From Podocnemis expansa (Eukaryota; Chordata; Testudines; Podocnemididae), in NCBI GenBank assembly GCA_007922195.1, contig ML682005.1, positions 23,977,151 to 24,041,150 of the forward strand: a stretch of 64,000 nucleotides of DNA. The letters run 5' to 3'. A program made the translations under genes and the position numbers. Positions 1 to 11,085 of this stretch are shown here, piece by piece; the stretch's first letter is position 1, and every line of letters starts with the position of its first letter. The notes under the pieces are model-generated. The model saw only the letters and a list, made by a program, of their open reading frames with translations, made no database searches and was not told where the DNA came from.

Positions 1-468
1 CTCAGCAAGGTACTTAGTCAATAGGACTTCTCATTAAGTATATACTTAGCTATCTTACAGAGTCTGGGCTTTAGAGGGATCATATATTATGATCAGTTCA
101 GCACATCTTATGCAACCAGTTTCTTTCTTTTGTAGCAGGACCTCAGATTGTGTTAGATCTTGTTCCTTCCCCTTTCATTTGCAAAAGTACTGGAAAAACT
201 GTTGTAACCAACCCCCTTGCCTTTTTTCTGAGTACATGTTAGATGTATGTTTTGCTTTTAGTGAGTTTGAGGTTTTCCTTTCCAGCCTGTTCTTGCCAGT
301 TACCATCTCTTTTCCAGAATGGTGACAGAATGAAAAGCAACTGAGGGAATTTTAGTTACAGTATTGTTACATTTTATTCTACTGGGGAAAAATTGCATTG
401 GATGCTGAGTGAGTGCTAAGCTTTACTGGTAAAGATGCATCAGAAGAAGAAACCATTAGAGGCTAAGG
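1..468. other. AT-rich spacer, no gene seen
   Basis: No recognisable repeat, RNA or exon was seen. The only open frame (78 codons) has no family-like motifs and is treated as chance. Confidence 0.5.
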
Positions 469-1216
469 CAGGGGTGGTAAAACTTATGGAACTCAAGAGC
501 CACACAAGTTGATTATGAAACCTTCAAGAGATGCACAGAGGCATATAGCCATATACTTTTACCTACTCCAAAATTACTTAGTTTAAAATTCATTGCACAC
601 TTTAATTTTATCATTAAAAAGGGCAAATATTGAACCTACAAAGTCAGATTCTAATAATTACTTAAGGTTACCATGAAAACTAGGTCTGTACAGTAAAAAC
701 TTGGCTGTCGCTCGATGTAGAAAACTGCAGGCTAGTGGCAAGTTTTTTAAAATCTGTGTAGTAACTGGTCAATGCAGTATGTAAAAGCTCTCTCAGGTGC
801 TGATCTGTATTGCACAATGTTGCGATTTCACAAATTTCTTTGTGGAATACAATGCTTCACAGCAGTAAGTTGTGCCAAAAATTGAAAGTAATCTACATTC
901 AGTTTTAAACAATCTATTTTCTTCTTTGTATTTTCATTTCTTATCAATGATGTCATGTTTAGAAGGGCTTGTAAAACATGATTTTATTTTAACAATGAGT
1001 AAACTGCATTAGGGTCTATGAGAAAATGTAAACATGCCAGGCTTCTCTCCACTGTCCCCAAGCATGCCGCCATTTCCCCACCATCCCTGACTATGTTGCC
1101 GCTTCCCTGCTGTCTCCAACCATGCCGCGCTTTTCCTCACTGTGCTCTTTGCCAAGCTGCACTTTTTCATTTGAGAGCCACATGCGGTTCATGAACTGCA
1201 GTTTTGCCATGCCTTG
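469..1216. mobile_element. Non-autonomous hAT-like element
   Basis: The left end starts CAGGGGTGGTAAAAC. The reverse complement of the right end starts CAAGGCATGGCAAAAC, giving a 16-bp imperfect terminal inverted repeat of the CAGGG type known for hAT elements. Both ends continue with related text about 'gagccacat' inside the element, as in many vertebrate hAT MITEs. The interior near 1035-1150 holds three degenerate copies of a C-rich unit containing 'catgccgc'. The flanking octamers (GGCTAAGG and GCATTGCA) do not match, so no target duplication is confirmed. No transposase is encoded. Confidence 0.55.
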
Positions 1217-3043
1217 GCATTGCATCTCATGTGTAAAATAGGTGTAAAACATGAATCAGAATTGTAGCATTTTACAGCTACTTGGCACATAAATGTAAAT
1301 AACCACATAAATGCAACATTTTGGAGAGTAAGATTCCAGATCCTTAGGTCTGGACCTCCATTGACTTCTATGCGTCTCTGCATGGCTATGAAGCTCTTCC
1401 AATAGGGAGCAGATTGCGGGACTGGAGCTGTAATCTTTTCAAGAAGAGAGGGACAAATAGCAAGGTGTTCCATCTCTCATAGTACTTGGAATTTGAGACC
1501 ATTAGTTGCCTTGGAAACGAGATGGTACAGGTGGCAAATCCTTGTAGCAACATGTGGAAGTGTTAAAGTAAAACTTTGAGTGTGTGTGAAAATCTAATGT
1601 TGTGAAGAAGCAGTGGTAACTACTGAGTGGACGTTCAGGGATTCTCAAGAAAGCCATTTTACCTACAGCTCACATTAAAAGTAATTTATTTATATCATGC
1701 TTTCACCAAGGAAGTATCAACAAAATATTAATTATCTTGTTTCCATCAGCATCCACCCCATGATCCTGATAAGGAATCTGAAAGAGGTGCATATGTCAAG
1801 AAAACGATTAGTCAAATGGATGAGTGTTATGGCACACTGAAGAGAGCAATGAACTTTTGCAAAGAGGAAGAACTCAGCTATTGATAACACAAAACTGTTG
1901 GGTATGGAACAAAAATCTGACCCCAAACCCTCTCTTCTTTAACTCTCTATCCGCCCCCACATCTGAATTAAGAAATTCCACTTTCAGATCATTGCAGGTC
2001 ATATATTCAAAATGTCTGCATAACTGAATCTGTGAGTGGATCTGTTGGCTTATGTAGAACCTCATGTCCTAAAAATATGGCTATTTTTCCAGTCCGGAAG
2101 TAAAAAAGCACACATGGGTGAACTGGTTAATTGTGGACATCAACTCCTGAGTAATCTAAGAAGAGCAAAAGGATGCAGCATGTGATCAATTGCATAGCAA
2201 GTTAGTTGAAACAAACAAATGAAAATAAATAAATGAAGGGGGTGCTTAACAAAGAACTATATTCTTTTTAAAGAAATGAGAAAACATTTTTGAGTCTATA
2301 CCTTAATCCTGGTAATCATGGGCATTTGGTATAGTCTTTTTGGGTGAGACTGTGATACCTCTATTCAGGCTGAATAGTACCTCAAACTATAAGTACTCCT
2401 GCTGAAAGTCATTGTTAAACCAGGAGCAGGAATTACTCTTTATTTGTGAACATATCTGATAGACTTCATTTATTTTTGGTGATTCATGTAAATAGTTTTT
2501 GGATTTAGTATTTTTTTAATGTTTTATAATAACTTTGAGGAAACTGAAGATTGGAAGGAAGGTAGACTTGGTGGAGATCAGCACTAGAAGTTGAGACAGC
2601 TGAATCTTGAGGAGAGATTTGAGTGTTCTGGAAAATGCTTGGAAATGGCTGTGATTCCTAGATCTGAATTATATGCAGATTTCCTACCCTACTGTGCATA
2701 AAAGTTACTTATACCATGTTTAGTCCAAATGTACCATTTCCATGTGTTTTGTGTTTATTGAAAATTCACATAACAGCAAAATGTAAACATATAGCTTGGT
2801 TTTCCAAGGGCTTCCTCCATCACAGCCTCTTTACTTCAGACCCCAGTTCCCTCTCTTTAGAGGGATTCAGTCACTCTTATTTGCTTCCCTTCATTCATGG
2901 ATTATTGATTTTCACTTGCCCCCATGAGTCAGTACCTTCATACAGGGTTCTAACTGCTGCTAGCATGGTGACTCAAGAGAAAATCCTTGCTACCCTATTA
3001 TATGGCACAAACCAGGGCCTTATTCAGTCTGTCTAGAAAAGAG
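1217..3043. other. Spacer with only short degenerate repeat traces
   Basis: No exon or coding domain was recognised. Weak traces near 1325-1400 and 2290-2400 resemble the small palindromic repeats seen elsewhere in the window. Open frames here are short and overlap on both strands without motifs. Confidence 0.4.
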
Positions 3044-3367
3044 CTAGGCTATGCTACACTAGGAAAAGTTAGTTCAGATTTGTTAATTTGAACTAATAGG
3101 TTCAAGTTTAGTTTGAACTAACCTCAGACTTATTAGTTTGAATTAACAATGTGAACTAATTTGACTTAATGTTGTCGACTTAGTCCACTTTGTTAATTAG
3201 AACTAAATGCTCTTAATTTGAATTTATTAAATTCAAACTAAGGATTAATCCTAGTCTACACTGTCCTTACTTTGAATTAAGGATTGAACTAAGGGCTTAG
3301 TTCAAACTAACTGGCAGCCCTTACTAATTCGAGCTAAGCTTTTATTAGTTCAAATTAAGGAATTCCT

Positions 3368-4837
3368 TAATATATCATCGCATATAAGCCAATAATTTTG
3401 TGCCTGAAAATTGGCTTCAAAACAGACACTTGGCTTATACTCGGGAGAATACGGTAGACAGCCCCAGCCAGCCCTTTCCCTGACCATGCGGCAGGCCAGA
3501 GCCCCCATGTTGCCGAGCGGCCATCTTGGGCATTCGGCCCCGGGCTGGGGCTGGAGGAAGGAAGGGACCACGGCGTCTGGAGCGGCCAAGTAAGGAGGTC
3601 CTGGGGGGTTCAGCCTGGACATTGAGGGGGGGATTCAGGGAGGCCAGGGAAGAGGTAGCAGGGACCGGGGTTTGGGGAGGGGGTCGGGGAGTTGGGGAAA
3701 GTGATGGGACAGCTGGGAGGGTTGGGGGGGGTTCTGGGAGACCAGGGAAGGGGCGGCAGGGCTCGGGCATTTGGGGTTGGGTTGGGGAGTACAGGGACAG
3801 CGGCAGGAGGACCCAGGGTTTTTGGGGAGCCCAGGGAAGCAGCGACAGGGTGACAGGGACCAGGGATTTGGGGGGGGGTGCCTGGCAGGCTGGGAAGAGT
3901 GGCAGCAGGGATTGGGGGGGTGAGGGGGAAAGGGGTGGAAAGGGTGTTGGGGTACAGGGGAGCAACAGCACGGAACTGAGAAGGGAGCAGGGGGGTGGCA
4001 GTGACAAGCCAGCAGGGCAGCAGTGGGGAAGAGGCAGAGCAGGGGACAGCAGTGAAAAGCCAGGGGGCAGCGGTGAGGAAGGGGCAGAGCAGAGGGGCAG
4101 CAGTGGGGAAGGGGCAGAGCAGGGGGGCAGCAGGAGGTAGCAGTGAGGAGGGGGCAGTAGGAGGAGCAGGGGGCAGCAGTGAGAAAAGGGGGGAGTAGGG
4201 GGCAGCAGGAGGAGCAGGGGGCAACAGGAGGAAACAGAAGCGAGCAGGGGGTAGCAGTGAGGAAAGGGCAGAGCAGGTGGGAGAAAGGGGGCAACAGTGA
4301 GGAAAGGGCGGAGCAAAGGGCAACAGTGAGGTAAATGAGAAGTAAGCAGGAGGGCAGCAGTGAGGAAAGGGCAGAGCAGGTGGGAGCAGGGGGGTAACAG
4401 TGAGGAAAGGGCAGAGAAGGGGGCAACAGTGAGGTAACTGAGAAGTGAGCGGGGGGCAGCCGTGAGGAAAGGGGGGAGCAGGAGGTCAACAGTGAGGAAA
4501 GGGAGGTGCAGGGAGGCAACAGCAGGAAACAGAAGTGAGCAGGGGGCAGCAGTGAGGAAAGGGCAGAGCAGGGGACAGCAGGGTGTAGCAGTGAGGAAAG
4601 GGCAGAGCAGGAGGGCAGGAATGAAGAATGGACAGCGAGGGGGCAAGGGAAAAGCAGCAGTAGAGATTTTGGGGTAGGGAAGCTGTCAGAAACTCCAGAG
4701 GAAGCCAGCAGCAGTGGGTGGGGGGTTAGGGGCCAAGGCCAAAAGAGGACCTTGGTTTATATCCGGGTCACCAATTTTAGCTTCTTTTTTTGGGCTCAGA
4801 GTTGGGGGGGTCAGCTTATGCCCGAGTATATATGGTA
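3368..4837. mobile_element. Nested element with ~85-bp terminal inverted repeats
   Basis: The left 86 bp and the reverse complement of the right 84 bp are related. Both carry an outer ATATAT...TCG..CATAAGC block, an A-rich middle and an inner block resembling 'ggcttatactcggg'. Each end is therefore itself a small foldback. Similar 'atatactcg...tataagcc' repeats are widespread in vertebrate genomes. It is inserted inside the foldback element whose arms flank it. The centre is not transposase-like but is a G-rich minisatellite. TA-type target duplication is possible but not clean. Confidence 0.55.
3590..4650. repeat. G-rich minisatellite (two register blocks)
   Basis: From about 3965 to 4640 a purine-rich unit of roughly 30-35 bp, centred on 'gcagcagtgaggaaaggg' and 'cagagcagg', is repeated about twenty times with drift. 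From about 3590 to 3960 a longer G-rich unit containing 'cagggacc..ggatttgggg' recurs. Many G-runs make G-quadruplexes likely on the + strand. The minus-strand frame of 403 codons (3435-4646) is a proline/leucine/cysteine-rich translation of this repeat. Several overlapping frames on both strands are equally open, so it is not called as a gene. Confidence 0.8.
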
Positions 4838-5110
4838 AATTAGTTTGAATTAAGCCTCCTTAATTTTAACTAATTTTCAAATGTAGACATACCCCTAGGG
4901 AACTATATAACTAATGAGGTTGAATAGCAATTACTCAAAAAGCCTGTACAGTTTAATTCAGAATAATTTAGTTTTTAAAAAAATCATCCCATGAAATTCT
5001 GTTGCAGGAACATAATTCAATATTAAATGTTATAGGATTTTCCTATGAACTGAGTGACTAGGCAATAAAATGGCAAATTAAAATTTCAGTGTTGATAACT
5101 GCAGAGTAAT

Positions 5111-5781
5111 GTGCATAATATCAACTATACAGACAAAATGATGGAATCCAAATTAGATTCTGCCATTCAAGAAAAAGATCTTGGAGTCATCATGAACAGT
5201 TTTCTCAAAACATCTCCTCTGTGTACAGCAGCAGTCGAAAAAGCTAACATAAGGTTAGGAACCGTTAGGAAAGGGATAGATAATAAGACAATAAATATCA
5301 TAATGCATGTATATAAATCCATGTTGCTCCCACACCTTGAATATTGCATGCAGTTCTGGTTGCCTCATTTAAAATATGATATATTGGAACTGGAAAAGAT
5401 ACACTGAAAGGCAATACAAGTGAACAAGGGTATGAACCAGCTTCTATATGAGGAGAGGAATTAAAAAGATTGAAAATCTTCAGCTTGGAAAAGAGATGGC
5501 TGAGGGAAGGTATGACAGAAGGCAGCAAAATCATGGACAACATGGAGGAAGTGAATCAGGACGTGTTATTTACCCATCCACATAACGCAAGAACCAGAGG
5601 TCATCCAAGGAAATTAACCGGCACCAGGTTTAACACAAACAAAAGGAAGTACTTTGTCACACAATGGAGAGTCAGCCTCTGGAACTTGTTGCCAGGGGAT
5701 GTCATGAAGGTCAAAACTATAACAGGACTTAAAAAAGAATTAGATAAGTTTATGGTGGACAGGTTCTTCAATAACCATTAG
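5111..5781 (+). pseudogene. LINE ORF2 C-terminal reverse-transcriptase region (broken)
   Basis: The first frame (5111-5407) translates to a peptide with KDLGVIMN, AAVEKANIRLG and PHLEYCMQFW. These are the conserved C-terminal blocks of jockey/CR1-type LINE ORF2 proteins, downstream of the reverse-transcriptase palm. The second frame (5470-5781) has FSLEKRWLREGM, NARTRGHPRKLTG and RVSLWNLLPGDV, the usual end of the same protein. The two frames differ (phase 2 against phase 1), so at least one frameshift separates them, with an in-frame TGA after LEKIH. In the intact family this protein copies the element RNA into DNA at nicked chromosomal targets. Here only a dead 5'-truncated tail is present. 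No signal peptide or host domain is seen. Confidence 0.8.
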
Positions 5782-5813
5782 CTGAGATGGTCACCAGTGC
5801 AAACCCACTCTGA

Positions 5814-6408
5814 GGCTGTGTTCACACAGCATTCTTCTTTCGAAACAACAGAGGTTGTTTCGAAATAAGAAATACCCTGTTCACACGACGCANNNNNNNN
5901 NNNNNNNNNNNNNNNNNNNNNNNNNNNNNNNNNNNNNNNNNNNNNNNNNNNNNNNNNNNNNNNNNNNNNNNNNNNNNNNNNNNNNNNNNNNNNNNNNNNN
6001 NNNNNNNNNNNNNNNNNNNNNNNNNNNNNNNNNNNNNNNNNNNNNNNNNNNNNNNNNNNNNNNNNNNNNNNNNNNNNNNNNNNNNNNNNNNNNNNNNNNN
6101 NNNNNNNNNNNNNNNNNNNNNNNNNNNNNNNNNNNNNNNNNNNNNNNNNNNNNNNNNNNNNNNNNNNNNNNNNNNNNNNNNNNNNNNNNNNNNNNNNNNN
6201 NNNNNNNNNNNNNNNNNNNNNNNNNNNNNNNNNNNNNNNNNNNNNNNNNNNNNNNNNNNNNNNNNNNNNNNNNNNNNNNNNNNNNNNNNNNNCGAGGACA
6301 AAGTTTTTTGTCCTTGAAATAAGTTGTTTCAAAATAATATGTTATTTCGAAATAGCTTGTTTCGAAACGTCTTGTTTTGAAACAAGCATACCCTGTGTGA
6401 AAATAGCC
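5814..6408. mobile_element. Foldback DNA element in LINE 3' UTR, with gap
   Basis: The left end reads GGCTGTGTTCACACAG. The reverse complement of the right end reads GGCTATTTTCACACAG. TGA is duplicated at 5811-5813 and 6409-6411. Removing the element restores an uninterrupted LINE 3' UTR, which confirms the boundaries. The interior visible on both sides of the gap is a set of TTATTTCGAAATAA-like palindromes. It is related by end sequence and duplication length to the elements at 3047, 17195 and 24198. Confidence 0.75.
5893..6292. other. Assembly gap (400 N)
   Basis: Four hundred N lie in the middle of a palindromic foldback element. Open frames crossing it are meaningless. The true gap size is unknown if 400 is a placeholder. 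Confidence 1.
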
Positions 6409-6510
6409 TGAGTGTTCATAAGTCTGACTGCCTGGTGCTGGGACTGGATGACAGTGGATGGATCAGTTGACAATTGTCCTGTTCTGTTCATTCCCTTTGG
6501 AGTATTAATA

Positions 6511-7127
6511 AAGAAATGTGCTATTAAGAAATAAATAAATGGAACTTACTGTAGAAGGAAAAAAGTTGTTTAACGAGAACGGCAATGAAGTAGTATAAGC
6601 CTTTTTCAGAATAATGGCAAAATGCATACAGACTTATATTTGCCAAAAAGGGCATTGTGCAAAATATTGTAAAACGCTTAAGTTAAATGTAGGGTACAGC
6701 ACACACAATTGGGTTGATCCAAAGTGTGAAGGAATGTGTTTCTTTTTATTGTTCTGTATAGTTATTAAATACCATGTGACCATAATATAAATGCTTTTTC
6801 TTTATTTTAATTTAAATTGAAATTAAAATGTAGAATAAATTAATCTTTATCTAGCCTGTCCATGTGACTCCATAGGGGGCCTTTCTGAAGTTCAATCTGT
6901 GTGCTGAGGACTTTTGAAAAGAACTCAGGGGATGCTGATCTGCAGCCACTGTATGCATTTAACAAAAGTCAATTGTTTTGAAATCTTAGCAGTTGTAGGA
7001 CTGGGCCCAATGGTTCATAAGCATTGGAAGAAAGCTAACATCTTGTCATAAAATGCAGAAAACCCACTTGATAGATTCTATGAATCCTTTATACATGCTA
7101 TGCCATGAGATAGTATTTTCACAGTGT
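6511..7127. other. AT-rich spacer
   Basis: No coding frame, exon-like segment or recognised repeat was seen. Confidence 0.4.
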
Positions 7128-7562
7128 GTTTTAGGCATCAGTCCTGCAAAGACATGCATACTTGTTTAATACTACACACCATACATATCCCCACAGAAGT
7201 CAGTGGGACTATTCACATATGTAAATCTTTTCAAGACTGAGGCCTTATTTTACTCCTGCACTCTAGTTTATTTTTTCTCCTTTGTTACTTTTTGTTATCT
7301 TATATTAAAGTGTGCAGAAGCCTTAGGGCTTGGATACCAATTCATCAGAATGCATTAATTACTTATTTTAAAAATATGGCAATATAAAAACATAGTTTCC
7401 TTCCTTTCAAAATAAGACAGTAAACTAAGGCCCCAATCCAGCCAGCACTAATGAACTAGCTGACCTTTGCTCATATAAATAGTGGAATTACTCATGTGAG
7501 TAAATGTAAGCATGTGTCAAACTGTTTGTCATAATTGCTAGGGCCCAGTTTTATAATCTGCA
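7128..7562. repeat. Two small palindromic interspersed repeats
   Basis: At about 7130-7262 the left end GGCATCAGTCCTGCAAAGAC matches the reverse complement of the right end (GGCCTCAGTCTTGAAAAGAT), around a 'cagtgggactattcacat' centre. A second copy lies at about 7427-7562, starting 'ggccccaatccagc' and ending 'gctagggccc'. These match a common sauropsid short inverted-repeat family. Further copies are listed below. Confidence 0.5.
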
Positions 7563-8431
7563 AATTCAAAATCTGATATGATATAGACTTTAATGCTAGG
7601 AGCTAGAGGTGTGCTTAGATAATTTAGGAAAGGGATGCAGTGAATGCACATCTTGGAAATACTAATTTTATGCAAACCTCGTTATGAAGTAGGTCAATGA
7701 CAGTTTAACCTGGGAAAGGAGACGGACCCAGTAAAAACTGAGTTAGGATTTGGATCATAAAAAGAAACAGCATTAGCAGTCTACATTGGTATAACTTTGA
7801 GAACTGCATATATTAAAATCTCATTCAAAATATTTTACAATAACAGTCCAATAATTATATATTTTTCTGCTTGAAAGTGATACAACCAGGGGAAATTCAT
7901 GTTTGAACTACACTATAAACTTTACAAATCAGACTCATGGCATTTGCAGCCTACCTGAAATACCAGTATAAATGCCCTGTATATTTTCTGATCATTCAGT
8001 TCAGAGCTTATTTCATTTCCCAAAGTTTCCAGCCAGTGCTCTTCTAGCTGCATTTTATATCACTACTAGAAGCTGCTGCAGCTTCCTCATTTGATTCTCT
8101 TTCTTGTTTCTTAACCCATCAGCCCTCCCTTTAGAAGTAATGCAAGGCCTGGCTGGGGCAGATGTATAGTAGCATGGCTTGGGAGAGACAGAATTAATTA
8201 ATTAGTGTTTTGTGGGTTGAGAAGAAACTGGAGTGCTGTGCTATCAGACAGCCAGAAAAAGTCCCTGCATCAAGGCCAGATTCCCAGAATCATCTAGCTG
8301 TATATTTGTGGAGGGTGAACACTTAAGTGCCTTTCTCTGTCTGGAGATAGGCAGGAAGTGTTCAAAAATCAAAAGACAGGGCACAAACCACAGGATTGTC
8401 TCCTTGGCACCACAGTCTTGAAGTTAGACAC
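7563..8431. other. Spacer, no gene seen
   Basis: Ordinary AT-rich sequence. One 62-codon frame (8233-8421) has no recognisable motif. Confidence 0.4.
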
Positions 8432-8444
8432 AGTTGTTAGTGAG

Positions 8445-8602
8445 TTCCAAAGGGGTAGCCATGTTAGTCTAGTTTAGCAAAAGAAACCAGGGGTCCTGTG
8501 GCACTTCTAAAGACTAATGCATTCATTTATCGCATGAGCTTTCAAGGGAGAAAATCAATGGGATTCTCTACCTTGAAAGCTCATGTGATAAATAAATTTG
8601 TT
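8445..8602. mobile_element. Minimal inverted Penelope-like element dimer
   Basis: A minus-oriented PLE terminal segment (8445 to about 8556) is joined head-to-head to a plus-oriented copy of part of the same segment (about 8557-8602). The joined text reads 'gcatgagctttcaaggg' and then, inverted, 'ccttgaaagctcatg'. A 13-bp target duplication AGTTGTTAGTGAG flanks it at 8432-8444 and 8603-8615, so this 158-bp object is one complete insertion. Variable-length target duplications and inverted terminal pieces are known for Penelope-like elements. Confidence 0.8.
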
Positions 8603-8615
8603 AGTTGTTAGTGAG

Positions 8616-10300
8616 TAGGCTTCCTGCACTGGCCAATATGTCCCAGTGGGGTTTCCTCATCATAATGTCTTCCAAGATGCTTTAATTTATATTGGACTTT
8701 GCCTGTCTTTCTTCTTGTAGTCAAGAAAACATGTAGCAGGTGTCTCTCATTTGCAAGATTGCCTTCAAACACTCTCTCCCCATAAAGAAGGCTGTGCTAA
8801 TGGGGTTCTGGTTTCTAAAATGGCAGTATAAAATCTACTTCAAAAGGCAATGATGCCTATTTCAAATCACTGCGCCTAAGGCTTATGTGATAAGAATGTT
8901 TTTGTTTGTTATGTGAGATTTATGATTTCCTTAACTATTCATTTTCTTGCTTTTTTTAAGTCCTTGAGTTTTATAAATGGTGTGTTAAGTCCCTGCACTT
9001 GTTGCTCAGCAATCTTGACTGGCTTTTGGAATGAAGTTGCTTTATTACATTGAAATATATGTTGCTGGAGGTAAGTGGGTATCTTATTACTTCAGTTTTT
9101 GCTGTAGTTAAATTGTATCAATTGTTGTTTTTAAAACTGGGTGAATTCAGTGGAAAACATATTTCAGAAGATACTGATGTGTTCATTGTGATTACAGAGA
9201 GTTTCAGGGGCTAGCATGAACTCCACTACATTTGGTGTCTAGTTCCAAATGCCAGGCAGGTTCCAGGCATAATTTTTTCAGTCCCAGTACAAACTTGCAA
9301 CACAGGCCCCCTCTCACACAGATGGATATGGGGGTTGCAGGCTGGGTGGCCCTGGAGGCTTGGTAAAGTTTATTCCCCCACCCCACCCCACCCCACCCCA
9401 CCGTGGGGCCCTTGCTGCCAAGCTGTGCATAAGAGCTGAACAGTATCCTGCCCAACCCCAGACTTTCAGTTTGGGAAGATCAGCTTTTAAAGGCACAGTC
9501 CCCAGTATGACAGATAACAGTTGGTCTTGAACGTAACTGAGTTGCATACAAAGTATTGATTTAGGTTGAAGCAAATATAACATTGAAATATGGAATTTTC
9601 TGTTGATCAATCCACATCTTCTCCTGTAACTGAATCAAAAGCACTGTATTTTCAAAGTCATTGTTTTTTGTTCCTTGTTCAGCTAAGGAAACTGTTCCAG
9701 TCAGTATTTTTGGACACCTCTAATAGTTAGGATAAGCCTGCTTATTGGGCTCTCAATAATTTGCTTGTTGATGGACATATTTAAACAGTACTCTGATGTG
9801 TTGGCAGAAGATCTATTACTATTTATCTCTTATCTGGGGGTCTTCTGATTAGTTCAGGATTTGTCAGCAACCTTCAGAAAAATACATTGCCTTTGATCAG
9901 AAGTTGGAGATTTTTACAGTTGCCAACCCAGTTGTACAAGGTTGGACTGCTGAGCTTGTCCTTGTGCTGCAGATCAAAGTAATCTTTCTCACATCCTTCT
10001 GCGCTTTACATTTAGAGATTCATTGATTATATTAAGAATACCAAATAGACAAAGTTATCAGTCATTGAAATCACAGTATACATAAGACAACTTGCAGGAG
10101 ATAGATAAAACTGCATATGACTTGATTACAACTGCTGCTAAATCATCTTACAGCACTGGAAGGAATTCCCTCTGACAGAGATCAATTTGTATTCAGAAGT
10201 TCCTATTTGAAAGGATATAGCCTTTAAATATATATACTTACACACAAAACTCAGATTGAAAAAATATTATTGAACACAAACTCAATGATATGTGAGACTT
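8616..10300. other. Spacer; short C-rich tandem run
   Basis: No gene seen. A (CCCCA)n run of about five units lies near 9375-9402. A donor-like GAG|GTAAGT at about 9070 has no convincing open exon upstream. Confidence 0.4.
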
Positions 10301-10307
10301 GTGTGGA

Positions 10308-10535
10308 GGCAGGAAGCCTAGTGGATGGAGTACAGGACTGGATCTGAAAAGATCTCATTTCTATTTTTCTGGCTTTGTCTCAGGCCTTCTGGGTGATTTT
10401 GAGCAAGCCCTTCTTCTCCCTCTACATCAGGTTCCCCATCTGTAAAATGGTATTGTAATGATGCTGTCCTGCTCTGAGATGTACTGATGAAAAGGACAGT
10501 AGAGAGCTAGGTATTATTTATCTGTTTGTTTGTTA
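10308..10535 (+). repeat. MIR-type SINE
   Basis: The order of blocks matches MIR: a tRNA-like head ('cctagtggatggagtac'), then 'gggtgattttgagcaag', 'ccccatctgtaaaatgg', and a tail with 'agagctaggtattattt'. It is a diverged, old copy with no coding capacity. Confidence 0.7.
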
Positions 10536-10797
10536 TTACTTGTATAAATATCTTATGAAACAGGCTTTAATTATGATTGCATACTTTTTTCCCCCTATGG
10601 TGTCATTCTGTTGCATTCAGTGGACAGGATAATGCTGCTCTAGGAATAAATAAAGGTTGTTTTATGAAGCAGGAGTCTGTTGTCTCTAGGACCACAGTTT
10701 GTTGCAGAAGTTAGAAGATATGAAATGATTGAGTAAGGGGATTGCAGGAAGGAAAAGGCTGATAACATGAAAGGGTAGGGAACTTGTCTAATTAGAA

Positions 10798-11085
10798 CAG
10801 TGGTTTTCAGACTGTGGGTTGTTTTACAAAATGGCATCCTACACACAGCATAACCTCTCATGTACCAACACGCCTCATGAAGGATGCTGTTCTGCTCTAC
10901 AAAGAGGCACCTTCCACACAGCATGCTGTATGTGTGTGAGGTCATGCTGTGCAAGGGATGCCATTTTGAAAAGCAAAATGGTGTCCTCCATGCAGTGTGA
11001 CCTTGCATGTATGGTGCATGCAACATCACACTCAGTGCTCTCTGGGGTCATGGGCAGTAATATATATGAAAATGGAGTCATGCAA
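10798..11085. repeat. hAT-like left end plus degenerate tandem/inverted units
   Basis: It begins CAGTGGTTTTCAGACTGTGGG, like the end at 39370. It continues with about three related units around 'aaaatggcatcctacacaca', one of them inverted ('gggatgccattttg'). No matching right terminus or target duplication was found. The overlapping frames on both strands here arise from the inverted units. Confidence 0.45.

Larger units (their letters stand above)
3047..4894. mobile_element. Foldback DNA element (GGCTATG termini) with nested insert
   Basis: The left end reads GGCTATGCTACAC. The reverse complement of the right end reads GGGTATGTCTACA. A 3-bp target duplication CTA lies at 3044-3046 and 4895-4897. 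The left arm (to about 3367) is a run of the palindromic motif TTAGTTYRAACTAA and variants, so it can fold on itself. The element is split by a second inverted-repeat element at about 3368-4837. It is non-autonomous. The 3-bp duplication and GG terminus suggest a PIF/Harbinger-type mover, but that assignment is inference. Confidence 0.7.
5047..6510 (+). mobile_element. CR1/L2-clade LINE 3' end, interrupted
   Basis: This holds the last ~240 codons of a LINE ORF2 plus 3' UTR. The 3' UTR starts after the stop at about 5781. It is cut at 5813 by a foldback DNA element and resumes at 6409 with the 'gctgggactggatgacag' block typical of this sauropsid LINE. The copy is 5' truncated, as usual for LINEs. 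The same family occurs in antisense at 32655-32955. Confidence 0.75.

Noticed and set aside
3435..4646. 403-codon antisense open frame, proline/leucine/cysteine-rich
   Set aside because: It is a translation of a ~30-bp tandem repeat. Other frames on both strands are also open there, and no domain is visible.
5778..6332. Open frames of 155-184 codons across the N run
   Set aside because: They consist almost entirely of unknown bases.
8962..9075. Possible exon ending GAG|GTAAGT
   Set aside because: The acceptor is weak (TTTTTTTAAG) and no frame stays open across the segment. A non-coding exon cannot be excluded.
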